Positions 1-5,585 of a stretch of DNA of 12,687 nucleotides are shown here, one piece after another (positions within the stretch are counted from its first letter, which is position 1; the number at the start of each line of letters is the position of its first letter). A model generated the notes under the pieces. It was not told the origin of the DNA and did not search any database. It was given only the letters and a program-made list of their open reading frames with translations. Source of the stretch: Thermoplasmata archaeon (GTDB lineage: Archaea > Thermoplasmatota > Thermoplasmata > JAGHBH01); the NCBI GenBank assembly GCA_021161085.1, contig JAGHBH010000055.1, positions 1 through 12,687 of the forward strand, given 5' to 3'. Made by a program: the position numbers and the translations under genes.

Positions 1-336
1 GACCTGATGGAGATGTTCATCAAGGTTGAGGATGACCGCATAGTGGACATAAAGTTCCGGACCTTCGGATGCGGCTCTGCCATCGCCACCAGCAGCATGA
101 TAACCGAGATGGCAATGGGAATGAATATCGGCGACGCCCTCAAGATAACGAGGAAGGAGGTGGCCGAGGAATTGGACGGCCTCCCGCCCATAAAGATGCA
201 CTGTTCCAACCTCGCTGCGGACGCCCTCCATGCTGCGATCGTGGATTATCTGAAAAAACAGGACCGGTTGGGGGAGTTCGGCATAACGGAGGAAGAGGCG
301 GAGAGGATACTGCATCCGGAGGAGGAGCACCACTGA
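1..336 (+). CDS. iscU: Fe-S cluster assembly scaffold IscU/NifU N-domain (5' partial)
   Basis: This is the C-terminal part (111 residues) of an IscU/NifU-type scaffold, on which [2Fe-2S] clusters are built with sulfur from a cysteine desulfurase and then passed to apoproteins in the cytosol. The window opens on the Asp of the family motif CGD-x-M, so the first ligand cysteine lies just outside. The other two conserved cysteines are visible in FGCGSAIATSS and in PPIKMHCSNLA, which leaves the known ligand set intact as far as can be seen. The ATG at 7 is internal, because the frame is open to the edge and already reads as family sequence (DLMEM). The tail after the last helix is acidic and ends in two His. 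The gene converges on the cyclophilin gene, 33 bases away. A cysteine desulfurase upstream would be expected but is not visible. Confidence 0.93.
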   Translation, partial: DLMEMFIKVEDDRIVDIKFRTFGCGSAIATSSMITEMAMGMNIGDALKITRKEVAEELDGLPPIKMHCSNLAADALHAAIVDYLKKQDRLGEFGITEEEAERILHPEEEHH

Positions 337-345
337 GACCGCTGG

Positions 346-350
346 TTTTT
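346..350 (+). terminator. T-run behind the iscU gene
   Basis: A run of five T follows the iscU stop by 9 bases and lies in the 33-base gap before the convergent gene. Archaeal RNA polymerase stops at short T-runs without needing a hairpin, so this is a plausible termination site. It is a short motif and could occur by chance. Confidence 0.35.
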
Positions 351-369
351 CAAGGGGGGTGGGCGGGGG

Positions 370-1398
370 TCAACCGGTCCATTCCACGGTGACCGAGGTC
401 ATCACCACAGGCTCCAGGGGGACATCGCTGTAGCCGTTCTGCTCCCCGGTCTCCACGGAGGCTATGGCATCCACTATATCCATACCCTCCACCACGTGGC
501 CGAAAACACAGTATCCATAGCCGTCTTGGGCCTTATCCCAGTCCAGACCGGGGTTGTCCACCTGGTTTATGTAGAACTGGCTGGTGGCCGAGTTAGGGTC
601 CGAGGTGCGGGCCATGGCTATGGTCCCCCGGAGATTACGCAGTTCTGCCTTGGACGCCTCGTTCACTATGGGGGGGTACGTGGGCTGTTTCTGGGTCATG
701 TCGGGATAGAATCCTCCCCCCTGGATCATGAAATTCTCTATCACCCGGTGGAATATCAGCCCGTCGTAGAAATGGTCCTGTGCGTATTTGACGAAGTTCC
801 TAACAGTCTCCGGTGCTTCTCTGGGGGCCAGATGTATCTTTATCGTCCCGTATCCTTCCACCTCTATGTATGCATAGACATCCTGTGTGGGGTTTCCTCC
901 CATCTCGTATTCCTCCAGGTTGGTCAATCCGTCGGCGTCGTAATCCCTTCCCCCGTCGTACTCCCCCAGCGGATCCAGTCCATAGGAGACCTCCCATCCG
1001 TCCGGCATTCCGTCACCGTCCGTGTCCGCCTTGAACGGGTCGGTATCCGCCAGATATTCCCCTGTGTTGTCCAGTCCGTCGCCGTCGGGGTCTCCATGGG
1101 CGTCGTCTGGGTTGGTGGGGCTCAGCCCGTGGGCTGTCTCCCAGCTGTCCGGAATCCCATCGCCGTCCCTGTCACCCGGCTCCTTCAGGAAGAAGAGGTA
1201 GTATGCGAATATGGAAGATATAAGCATCAGTATGAGTATCAACGCTATGACCTTCGCCTTCTTCGTTCCGGCCTCTTTCTGAGGATAGTCATCTAATTCA
1301 GCCGCGGTTTTTTTATGCACCCTGGACAGGTGGCTCTCGTAGTTGGATGCTTTCACCTCTACGCCGCATATGGGGCAGACCTTTTTCTCCTGTGCCAT
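370..1398 (-). CDS. Membrane-anchored cyclophilin-type peptidyl-prolyl isomerase with zinc finger and DxDxDG repeats
   Basis: A 342-residue protein that should catalyse cis-trans isomerisation of Xaa-Pro bonds outside the membrane. From the N-terminus: a C2H2-like finger (C8, C11, H23, H28); one membrane helix at about 50-71 preceded by KKAK, which argues for N-in/C-out; four thrombospondin type 3-like calcium-binding motifs at about 76-84 (DRDGDGIPD), 103-110, 125-133 and 152-158, spaced 27, 22 and 27 residues; then a full cyclophilin domain from about 175. The active-site Arg is in FHRVI (R218), and FMIQGG (Q226), SQFYINQ and the VFGHVVEGMDIVD segment are all present. Single-domain cyclophilins are about 165 residues, so half of this protein is additional. 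Start ATG at 1398 gives the complete finger. No good Shine-Dalgarno is seen. Family and topology are firm; the role of the finger and of calcium is inference. Confidence 0.93.
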   Translation of the reverse strand: MAQEKKVCPICGVEVKASNYESHLSRVHKKTAAELDDYPQKEAGTKKAKVIALILILMLISSIFAYYLFFLKEPGDRDGDGIPDSWETAHGLSPTNPDDAHGDPDGDGLDNTGEYLADTDPFKADTDGDGMPDGWEVSYGLDPLGEYDGGRDYDADGLTNLEEYEMGGNPTQDVYAYIEVEGYGTIKIHLAPREAPETVRNFVKYAQDHFYDGLIFHRVIENFMIQGGGFYPDMTQKQPTYPPIVNEASKAELRNLRGTIAMARTSDPNSATSQFYINQVDNPGLDWDKAQDGYGYCVFGHVVEGMDIVDAIASVETGEQNGYSDVPLEPVVMTSVTVEWTG

Positions 1399-1526
1399 GA
1401 TGGGATGATGGCCCTTGGAGGGAAAAAGGTATCGCTCCTCCTCTCCCTCGGCCCTTCACCATCGGCTCCTCTCCTCCATCACTTTCACCGCATCACGATG
1501 CACTTTCGCCCGCCCCCCTTTCCGGC

Positions 1527-1535
1527 CTATATATA
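1527..1535. promoter_or_regulatory. TATATATA promoter element, palindromic
   Basis: CTATATATA lies in a GC-rich gap and resembles the TATA boxes in front of confirmed genes in this window. Read on the + strand it predicts a start of transcription near 1557, just before ATGs at 1562 and 1569 (see the small ORF). Read on the - strand, with purine-rich GAGGAG upstream, it could drive the cyclophilin gene with a leader of about 105 bases. No better box is seen closer to that gene. The direction is unresolved. Confidence 0.55.
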
Positions 1536-1568
1536 CTCCTCGCTGCCTGTACGTATCGGTGATGCAAG

Positions 1569-1655
1569 ATGACGAACGCAGCCGAAGAATACGAGGACTG
1601 CTCCTGGATGGAGGTATATCGCCTCTACGGGTGCCCGGTGTTCCTTGACCGATGA
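1569..1655 (+). CDS. Possible 28-residue small protein downstream of a strong TATA box
   Basis: ATG at 1569 opens a 28-codon frame beginning MTNAAEEYEDCSWM and ending YGCPVFLDR. The composition is protein-like (acidic N-half, two Cys 11 apart, aromatic residues), and the ATG is about 38 bases after the centre of the TATA element, as for two other genes here. An overlapping frame from ATG 1562 is also 28 codons (start MQDDERSRR), and a TTG at 1645 opens a third frame reading TDEQRGPGYHYENGGWFF before becoming low-complexity. So this may be a true small gene, a frameshifted remnant or a non-coding transcript. I do not recognise it. Confidence 0.25.
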   Translation: MTNAAEEYEDCSWMEVYRLYGCPVFLDR

Positions 1656-1772
1656 ACAGCGTGGCCCAGGATATCACTATGAAAACGGAGGTTGGTTCTT
1701 CTCCTCCCTGCCAGCCTCCATCCATCCCTTCACCCAACCCTCTTCCCGCATCCCTTACCCCTCTGCCGCGGG

Positions 1773-2759
1773 TTACAGCACGAAAACCCTCTTTTCCATA
1801 TTCTCCCTGATCACCCCGGCGAAAGCCTCCCTCGTGGCCCGGTTCCCGTGGACGAGATATACCACGTCTGGGTCCACCTTCTCCACGAACTTCAGGAGAT
1901 GGTTGTAATCCGCATGGTCGCTGAGAGGGAACTGGGCGTGCAGGCCGTGGCTTCTGAAATAGGAGTATTTGGCGCACCATCCGGAGACGAAGGCCGCCTG
2001 GCCGCCGTTCTCCCGGGCCCGGTCCACCACAGGAGACACACCAGGTTTCAACATCCTGGGGGGGACGACCAGGAGGTCTCCCGGACCCCACCCCACCTCT
2101 TCTTCCACGGTGTCCAGAGGTAGAACCTCTATATCCGCCCCATACCTGTTATACACCCCTGTGATGGCGCAGGTCTTGGCCGTGGAGAACATCCTCAGCC
2201 CCAGTCGTCTGCCGATGTTCAGCACCTCCTGGGATTTCCCCATCTCGTAGGCGCCCACCACCACCGGGCCCTCCTCCGAGACCACGGCCATCCATGATGC
2301 CAGATCCTCCAGGACGTTGCTCTTGGAGGGAAAGACGAAGGAGGGATCGCCGTACGTTGTCTCCATGATCAACACCGAGGCATCCACCGGCTTCGCCGGA
2401 GGCGACAGGAAGCCGCCCTCCGGATCGAAATCCCCGGTGTAGAGCACCCTGCCATCGTCCAGCAGTATCATTGCGGAGCCCAGGACATGGCCCGCCGGAA
2501 CCATCTCCACATCGAAACCCCTGAAATGGCATCTCTCACCCAATCCCATGGTCTCCGCTTCACCCGTTCCCATCCTGACCTCCATTATATCCCTGGTCTC
2601 ATGGGTCATCAGCGAACCGGGCAGCATGTGGTCCATGTGGCCGTGGGAGACCACACCATGACTCCCCCGCCTGGTGGGATCCAGAACTATCTCTCTCCCA
2701 TCGCTGGATATCAGAATCCCCCCCTTCCTGGATACCTCGACATTGCCCGCCGGATTCAC
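1773..2759 (-). CDS. Metallo-beta-lactamase/beta-CASP exonuclease involved in RNA processing (COG1236-like)
   Basis: A 328-residue zinc-dependent nuclease of the family that includes CPSF73-like mRNA 3'-end processing factors and archaeal RNA exonucleases. Motif 2 is SHGHMDH (H39, H41, D43, H44), motif 3 is AGHVLGS (H91) and motif 4 is YTGDFDPEG (D110). Beta-CASP motif A is METTYGDP (E133), followed by GAYEMGKSQE (about 169-178), FVSGWC (257-262), motif B FPLSDHAD (D281, H282) and YLVHG (H304). All metal ligands are intact. It is shorter than KH-domain aCPSF proteins (about 630 residues) and has no KH domain, so it matches the short exonuclease branch. The GTG start at 2759 overlaps the stop of the upstream zinc-ribbon gene by four bases (GTGA), which implies translational coupling. 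DNA-repair nucleases of the same fold are the main alternative. Confidence 0.88.
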   Translation of the reverse strand: MNPAGNVEVSRKGGILISSDGREIVLDPTRRGSHGVVSHGHMDHMLPGSLMTHETRDIMEVRMGTGEAETMGLGERCHFRGFDVEMVPAGHVLGSAMILLDDGRVLYTGDFDPEGGFLSPPAKPVDASVLIMETTYGDPSFVFPSKSNVLEDLASWMAVVSEEGPVVVGAYEMGKSQEVLNIGRRLGLRMFSTAKTCAITGVYNRYGADIEVLPLDTVEEEVGWGPGDLLVVPPRMLKPGVSPVVDRARENGGQAAFVSGWCAKYSYFRSHGLHAQFPLSDHADYNHLLKFVEKVDPDVVYLVHGNRATREAFAGVIRENMEKRVFVL

Positions 2760-3244
2760 CTTCCATCATCCCCTGATCGCCTTCCTGCCTCCCCCTTGAG
2801 AAGAAATCGGTATCTGGTGGGCAGCCTGAATCTGATGCCCGTCCAGTAGCCGCATCTCGGACACCGGTGGACAAGGGAAACCGTCCCGCCGTACAGCGTC
2901 TGGTTCTTAACAACATCCGTGGGATGCCCACACACAGGACATCTGAGCACGCTCCTCCGCCGGCTCGTTTCCCTGGCCTCCGTCTCCACGGTTACCCTCC
3001 CGGTCTCCACCGCAATGTGTCTGAGCCGCTCTCCCGTCAGGGTGTACATGCTGTCCTTCTCCCGCAGGTCCCTGAGGACCAGCCAGAGCATCTTCTGCTG
3101 CGAAGAGACCACAGGGTTGCTCTTCATCACGTTGATTATCGCCCTGGCCACCTCCGCCGACGGGGGGATGTGATATCTGCTCCCTCTCTTTTTTTCCTTC
3201 ACAGATGCCTTTTCTCTCTTTTTCCTCTTCCGGGACCGGGGCAT
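2756..3244 (-). CDS. Zinc-ribbon protein with basic N-terminus, probable nucleic-acid binder
   Basis: A 162-residue protein. Residues 1-23 are mostly Lys/Arg (MPRSRKRKKREK...). Residues about 24-95 are predicted helical: 'RYHIPPSAEVARAIINVM' is followed by a run ending in GERLRHIAVETGRVTVE, which looks like a winged-helix or helix-turn-helix unit, where the second helix would be recognition-like. Residues 102-131 form a zinc ribbon (C102, C105, C128, C131; CPVCG and CPRCG). The protein is not RNase P subunit Rpr2/Rpp21 as I know it, since the spacing and helices differ. It is first in a two-gene unit with the exonuclease, with overlapping stop and start codons. The ATG at 3244 lies about 26 bases from a TATA box, suggesting a leaderless transcript. 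Binding of RNA or DNA is inferred from charge, zinc ribbon and context; no specific function is known to me. Confidence 0.82.
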   Translation of the reverse strand: MPRSRKRKKREKASVKEKKRGSRYHIPPSAEVARAIINVMKSNPVVSSQQKMLWLVLRDLREKDSMYTLTGERLRHIAVETGRVTVETEARETSRRRSVLRCPVCGHPTDVVKNQTLYGGTVSLVHRCPRCGYWTGIRFRLPTRYRFLLKGEAGRRSGDDGR

Positions 3245-3265
3245 GGCATCTGTTATGTGTTTTTG

Positions 3266-3275
3266 ATACTTAAAA
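3266..3275 (-). promoter_or_regulatory. TATA box for the zinc-ribbon/exonuclease unit
   Basis: On the minus strand the sequence reads GTTTTAAGTATC, centred about 26 bases upstream of the ATG at 3244. At the usual archaeal TATA-to-start distance, transcription would begin at or within a few bases of the ATG, so the mRNA is probably leaderless. Confidence 0.55.
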
Positions 3276-3405
3276 CAGGCCCTTGGAGGTGAAGATCACG
3301 AGGTTTTATCCGGAGGAATGGGGCCCTCATGGTTGAAAAAAAGACGTTTCTGCCAATCGCATGACGTCTCAAACACAATCTCAGGGGAATATGATAAATA
3401 CTTTC

Positions 3406-3417
3406 TTTTATAATATA
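3406..3417 (+). promoter_or_regulatory. TATA box for the V4R-like gene
   Basis: TTTTATAATATA is a strong archaeal TATA element, and the predicted transcription start is near 3437. Because the box lies inside the open frame that begins at ATG 3361, that upstream start is unlikely to be used, and ATG 3448 is preferred. Confidence 0.65.
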
Positions 3418-3433
3418 GGATGGAGACGGGAGA

Positions 3434-3439
3434 GAGGAG
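3434..3439 (+). promoter_or_regulatory. Shine-Dalgarno deciding the start of the V4R-like gene
   Basis: GAGGAG lies 8 bases before ATG 3448 and just downstream of or at the predicted transcription start, supporting 3448 over 3361 as the initiation codon. Confidence 0.5.
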
Positions 3440-3447
3440 ATGGACAG

Positions 3448-3969
3448 ATGGCAGAGGAACTCCGGGGCTCCGTGATAAACGGCTACTTGAAGTACGTCAA
3501 GAAATCATGGGGTGCAGAGGGACTGGCAGCGCTGGAGGAGGAGACGGGTCTGGATCACAGGAAGATAAAGGACGGCCAGTTTTACCCCCGGGAGGCCATA
3601 AACAAGGTTCTCTTATGGATCTCTTCCAACCACGGGATGGATAGGGTGAAGAGGGGAGGAAAGGCTACGGCCCAAGACCTCGGATTATTCAAATATCTCG
3701 TGCGGTGGTCCTCTCTGGAGCACATGATAAGCCGGGCGGTCAACATCTATGGAGAACTCTACAAATACGGAAAGATCCGGGCGTGGTACGAGGAAGACAG
3801 GGTGAGGATAGAGATGGAGGATGCCAACCGCTTACGAGAGGACTGTTATGCCTGGCTCGGAGCCTTCGAGGGCATAGCGGAACTCACCCACACCAAGGCC
3901 GATGTTAAGGAAGAGGAATGCATATTCCGGGGCGGCGACAAATGTGTCTACTATCTCTACCTGAAATAA
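3448..3969 (+). CDS. V4R/DUF2378-like small-molecule-sensing domain protein
   Basis: A 173-residue soluble protein. The first half is helical and basic (VINGYLKYVKKSWG..., DLGLFKYLVRWSS). The C-terminal half carries the pattern typical of V4R and related ligand-sensing domains: AWLGAFEGIAEL, then a strand, then 'EECIFRGGDKCVYYLYL', with Cys at 158 and 166 flanking the GD turn. These C-terminal cysteines and the GD turn are shared by V4R (4-vinyl reductase) domains and by the myxobacterial DUF2378 family, and they suggest ligand or metal binding. The start was chosen from the promoter and ribosome-binding site, which removes 29 residues from the longest open frame. It stands alone between divergent and downstream promoters, so context gives little hint of ligand or partner. 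Family placement is by motif memory, not search. No DNA-binding or output domain is seen. Confidence 0.72.
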   Translation: MAEELRGSVINGYLKYVKKSWGAEGLAALEEETGLDHRKIKDGQFYPREAINKVLLWISSNHGMDRVKRGGKATAQDLGLFKYLVRWSSLEHMISRAVNIYGELYKYGKIRAWYEEDRVRIEMEDANRLREDCYAWLGAFEGIAELTHTKADVKEEECIFRGGDKCVYYLYLK

Positions 3970-4002
3970 AATGCTCGAACTCCATGAACTACATGAAGTG
4001 AT

Positions 4003-4018
4003 CGCTCTCCCATGAGCG
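4003..4018. repeat. Short inverted repeat between the V4R-like gene and psmA
   Basis: CGCTC-TCCCAT-GAGCG forms a 5-bp stem with a 6-base loop, 34 bases past the V4R-like stop and 17 bases upstream of the psmA TATA box. A nearby direct repeat (CATGAA twice, 9 bases apart) precedes it at about 3983-3997. It could be an operator or a processing hairpin. No T-run follows, so it is not a clear terminator. Confidence 0.25.
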
Positions 4019-4034
4019 GTTCTGCAACAACATC

Positions 4035-4041
4035 TTTATAT
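4035..4041 (+). promoter_or_regulatory. TATA box for psmA-SBDS
   Basis: TTTATAT in CATCTTTATATCACC is centred about 49 bases before the psmA ATG, predicting a leader of roughly 20-25 bases. That is long enough to include the Shine-Dalgarno at 4074-4080. Confidence 0.6.
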
Positions 4042-4073
4042 CACCCCCCGTTTTAGACGCAGGTATCACGGAG

Positions 4074-4080
4074 AGAGGTG
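4074..4080 (+). promoter_or_regulatory. Shine-Dalgarno of psmA
   Basis: AGAGGTG complements the 3' end of archaeal 16S rRNA and ends 6 bases before ATG 4087. A GTG at 4078 in the same frame lies inside this site and is therefore not the likely start. Confidence 0.6.
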
Positions 4081-4086
4081 AAATAT

Positions 4087-4809
4087 ATGCAGCCGGGACA
4101 GATGGCATACGATCGCGGCATCACGGTCTTCTCCCCGGACGGTCGTCTCTTCCAGGTGGAATACGCCAGGGAGGCCGTCAAGAGGGGAACTACGACCGTG
4201 GGGCTGAAGTTCAAGGACGGTGTGGTCCTCATCATAGACAAGAGGATAGTCAGCAGGCTCGTGGAATCCGATTCCATAGAAAAAATATTCCAGATAGATG
4301 AGCACATGGGATGCGCCACCTCCGGGCTCGTGGCCGATGCCAGGGCCCTGGTGGACTACGCCCGTGTTCTCGCCCAGATAAACAAGGTGACCTACAACGA
4401 GAAGATATCGGTGGAGGCCCTTGTAAAGAAGATATGCGACTACAAACAGACCTACACCCAGTACGGGGGCGTCCGGCCCTTCGGCACCGCCCTCCTTGTG
4501 GCCGGAGTGGACGACACGGGCCCCCGGCTGTTCGAGACCGACCCCAGCGGCGCTCTTGTGGCCTACAAGGCCGGAAGCATAGGCTCCGGCCGTGCGGTGG
4601 TAATGGAGACCTTTGAGGAAAAATACCGAGAGGGCATGTCCATGAAAGAGGCCATACGGCTGGGGCTGATCGCCCTCCAGAACGCCACCGAGGAGACGTT
4701 GAGCGAGAATGCCGTTGAAATAGCCGTGGTCTCGGTGAAGGAGCCGTTCCACAAGCTCCCCAAAGAGGACGTTAAGAGATATCTGGACGAGATGAAAGAG
4801 GCGAGGTAG
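4087..4809 (+). CDS. psmA: Proteasome alpha subunit
   Basis: A 240-residue alpha subunit of the archaeal 20S proteasome. Seven copies form each outer ring, gate substrate entry and dock the PAN or CDC48-type ATPase. The start MQPGQMAYDRGITVFSPDGR is almost that of the Thermoplasma protein. The gate residues Y8, D9 and R10 and the pocket lysine K66 (SIEKI), which receives the ATPase HbYX tail, are present. SGLVADARALVDYAR, YTQYGGVRPFG and the GPRLFETDPSG loop are further family blocks. As expected for an alpha subunit there is no propeptide and no catalytic N-terminal Thr. ATG 4087 is preferred over GTG 4078 because it matches the family start and has a well-spaced ribosome-binding site. SBDS follows after 11 bases, so the two are co-transcribed from the TATA box at 4035. 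Confidence 0.98.
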   Translation: MQPGQMAYDRGITVFSPDGRLFQVEYAREAVKRGTTTVGLKFKDGVVLIIDKRIVSRLVESDSIEKIFQIDEHMGCATSGLVADARALVDYARVLAQINKVTYNEKISVEALVKKICDYKQTYTQYGGVRPFGTALLVAGVDDTGPRLFETDPSGALVAYKAGSIGSGRAVVMETFEEKYREGMSMKEAIRLGLIALQNATEETLSENAVEIAVVSVKEPFHKLPKEDVKRYLDEMKEAR

Positions 4810-4817
4810 GGGGGAGA
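4810..4817 (+). promoter_or_regulatory. Shine-Dalgarno deciding the GTG start of SBDS
   Basis: GGGGGAGA follows directly on the psmA stop and ends 3 bases before GTG 4821. It supports the non-ATG start and coupled translation from the psmA transcript. Confidence 0.5.
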
Positions 4818-4820
4818 GAC

Positions 4821-5516
4821 GTGGTTTCCCTGGAAGATGCGGTCATCGCCAGGCTGGAGACCCATGGGGAACACTTCGAGATATACGTAGATCCGGATCT
4901 GATAGAAGAATACCACGAGGGCTCCCTGGAAAACCTGGAAGACCTGTTCGCCGTGGACACCGTTTTCAAAGACGCAAAAAAAGGGGAGCGGGCTTCGGAG
5001 GAGAGTATGAGAAAGGCCTTCGAGACCACAGATTTCTTCGCCATAGCAGAGAAGATACTGGAAAAAGGGCAGATCCAGCTGACCACCGAGAAGAGAAGGG
5101 AGATGATAGAGAACAAGAGAAAGAAGATCGTGGCCCTCATCGCCCGCAACGCCATAAACCCCCAGACGGGAACCCCCCATCCTCCCCAGCGGATAGAGAT
5201 GGCCATGGAGGAGGCTGGAGTGCACGTCGACCCCTTCAAATCCGTGGAAAGACAGGTCCCCAGGGTTCTGGATGCCCTAAGGCCCATAATACCCATACGC
5301 TTTGAAAAGGTCAAGATAGCCGTCCACCTGCCCGGTACCGAGTACGGAAAGCTCTACGGGGACATCATCTCCATGGGAAAGATACTCAGGGAAGAGTGGC
5401 AGGGCGACGGCTCCTGGATAGGACTAGTGGAACTGCCCGCCGGCCTCCAGACGGACTTCTACAACCTCCTCAACGAGAAAACCAAGGGCACGGCCGAGAC
5501 CAAGGTCGTGAAGTAA
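4821..5516 (+). CDS. SBDS: SBDS/SDO1 family ribosome maturation protein
   Basis: A 231-residue archaeal orthologue of the Shwachman-Bodian-Diamond protein. In eukaryotes SBDS works with the GTPase EFL1 to release eIF6 from the large subunit; archaeal SBDS binds the large ribosomal subunit. The three-domain layout is visible: the FYSH domain at about 1-90 (ARLETHGEHFEIYVDPDLI, LEDLFAVDTVFKDAKKGERA, with FETTDFFAIAEKILEKGQIQLT), a central helical domain at about 95-160 (RKKIVALIARNAINPQTGTPHPPQRIE), and a C-terminal ferredoxin-like domain at about 165-225 (PIRFEKVKIAVHLPG, followed by YGKLYG). The length is normal for archaea. Linkage to psmA is the ancestral euryarchaeal order. In many relatives exosome genes rrp4-rrp41-rrp42 follow, but here the next gene has its own promoter and is unrelated. 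Confidence 0.96.
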   Translation: MVSLEDAVIARLETHGEHFEIYVDPDLIEEYHEGSLENLEDLFAVDTVFKDAKKGERASEESMRKAFETTDFFAIAEKILEKGQIQLTTEKRREMIENKRKKIVALIARNAINPQTGTPHPPQRIEMAMEEAGVHVDPFKSVERQVPRVLDALRPIIPIRFEKVKIAVHLPGTEYGKLYGDIISMGKILREEWQGDGSWIGLVELPAGLQTDFYNLLNEKTKGTAETKVVK

Positions 5517-5556
5517 AGGGGCCGTGAGGTGAGATAAAACATAGGGTAAGGCGGGG

Positions 5557-5564
5557 TTTATATA
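5557..5564 (+). promoter_or_regulatory. TATA box for the first UbiA gene
   Basis: TTTATATA is centred 26 bases before ATG 5586, which predicts a leaderless mRNA. A GGAGG at 5571-5575 would then lie upstream of the transcript start and not act as a ribosome-binding site. The in-frame TTG at 5577 is therefore unlikely to be used. Confidence 0.65.
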
Positions 5565-5585
5565 CCACCGGGAGGATTGCCGCAC

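Larger units (their letters stand above)
1399..1772. other. 374-base region without a confident gene
   Basis: This gap lies between two minus-strand genes (exonuclease stop at 1773, cyclophilin start at 1398). It holds the palindromic TATA element at 1527-1535 and the small open frames at 1562-1655. From about 1690 to 1765 the + strand is strongly pyrimidine-rich (TTCTTCTCCTCC and similar), equivalent to a purine-rich 3' flank for the exonuclease transcript. No tRNA T-arm, no convincing C/D-box pair and no SRP or RNase P RNA signature were seen. Confidence 0.6.

Noticed and set aside
1531..1772. C/D-box, SRP or RNase P RNA in the 374-base gap
   Set aside because: TGATG-like boxes occur near 1560 and 1650, but no matching CTGA boxes at proper spacing and no conserved core motifs of the larger RNAs were seen.
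1456..2091. Minus-strand open frame of 211 codons between the cyclophilin and exonuclease genes
   Set aside because: It overlaps the C-terminal third of the exonuclease in another frame, is Gly/Arg-rich with no domain, and runs across the plus-strand TATA region.
2756..3244. RNase P protein subunit 4 (Rpr2/Rpp21) as identity of the zinc-ribbon gene
   Set aside because: A four-cysteine ribbon and basic ends fit loosely, but the helical region preceding the ribbon does not match the Rpp21 pattern I know, so a neutral zinc-ribbon call was kept.
3361..3969. Longer start at ATG 3361 for the V4R-like protein
   Set aside because: The added 29 residues are low-information, and the TATA box at 3406-3417 would lie inside the coding sequence; ATG 3448 has a ribosome-binding site.
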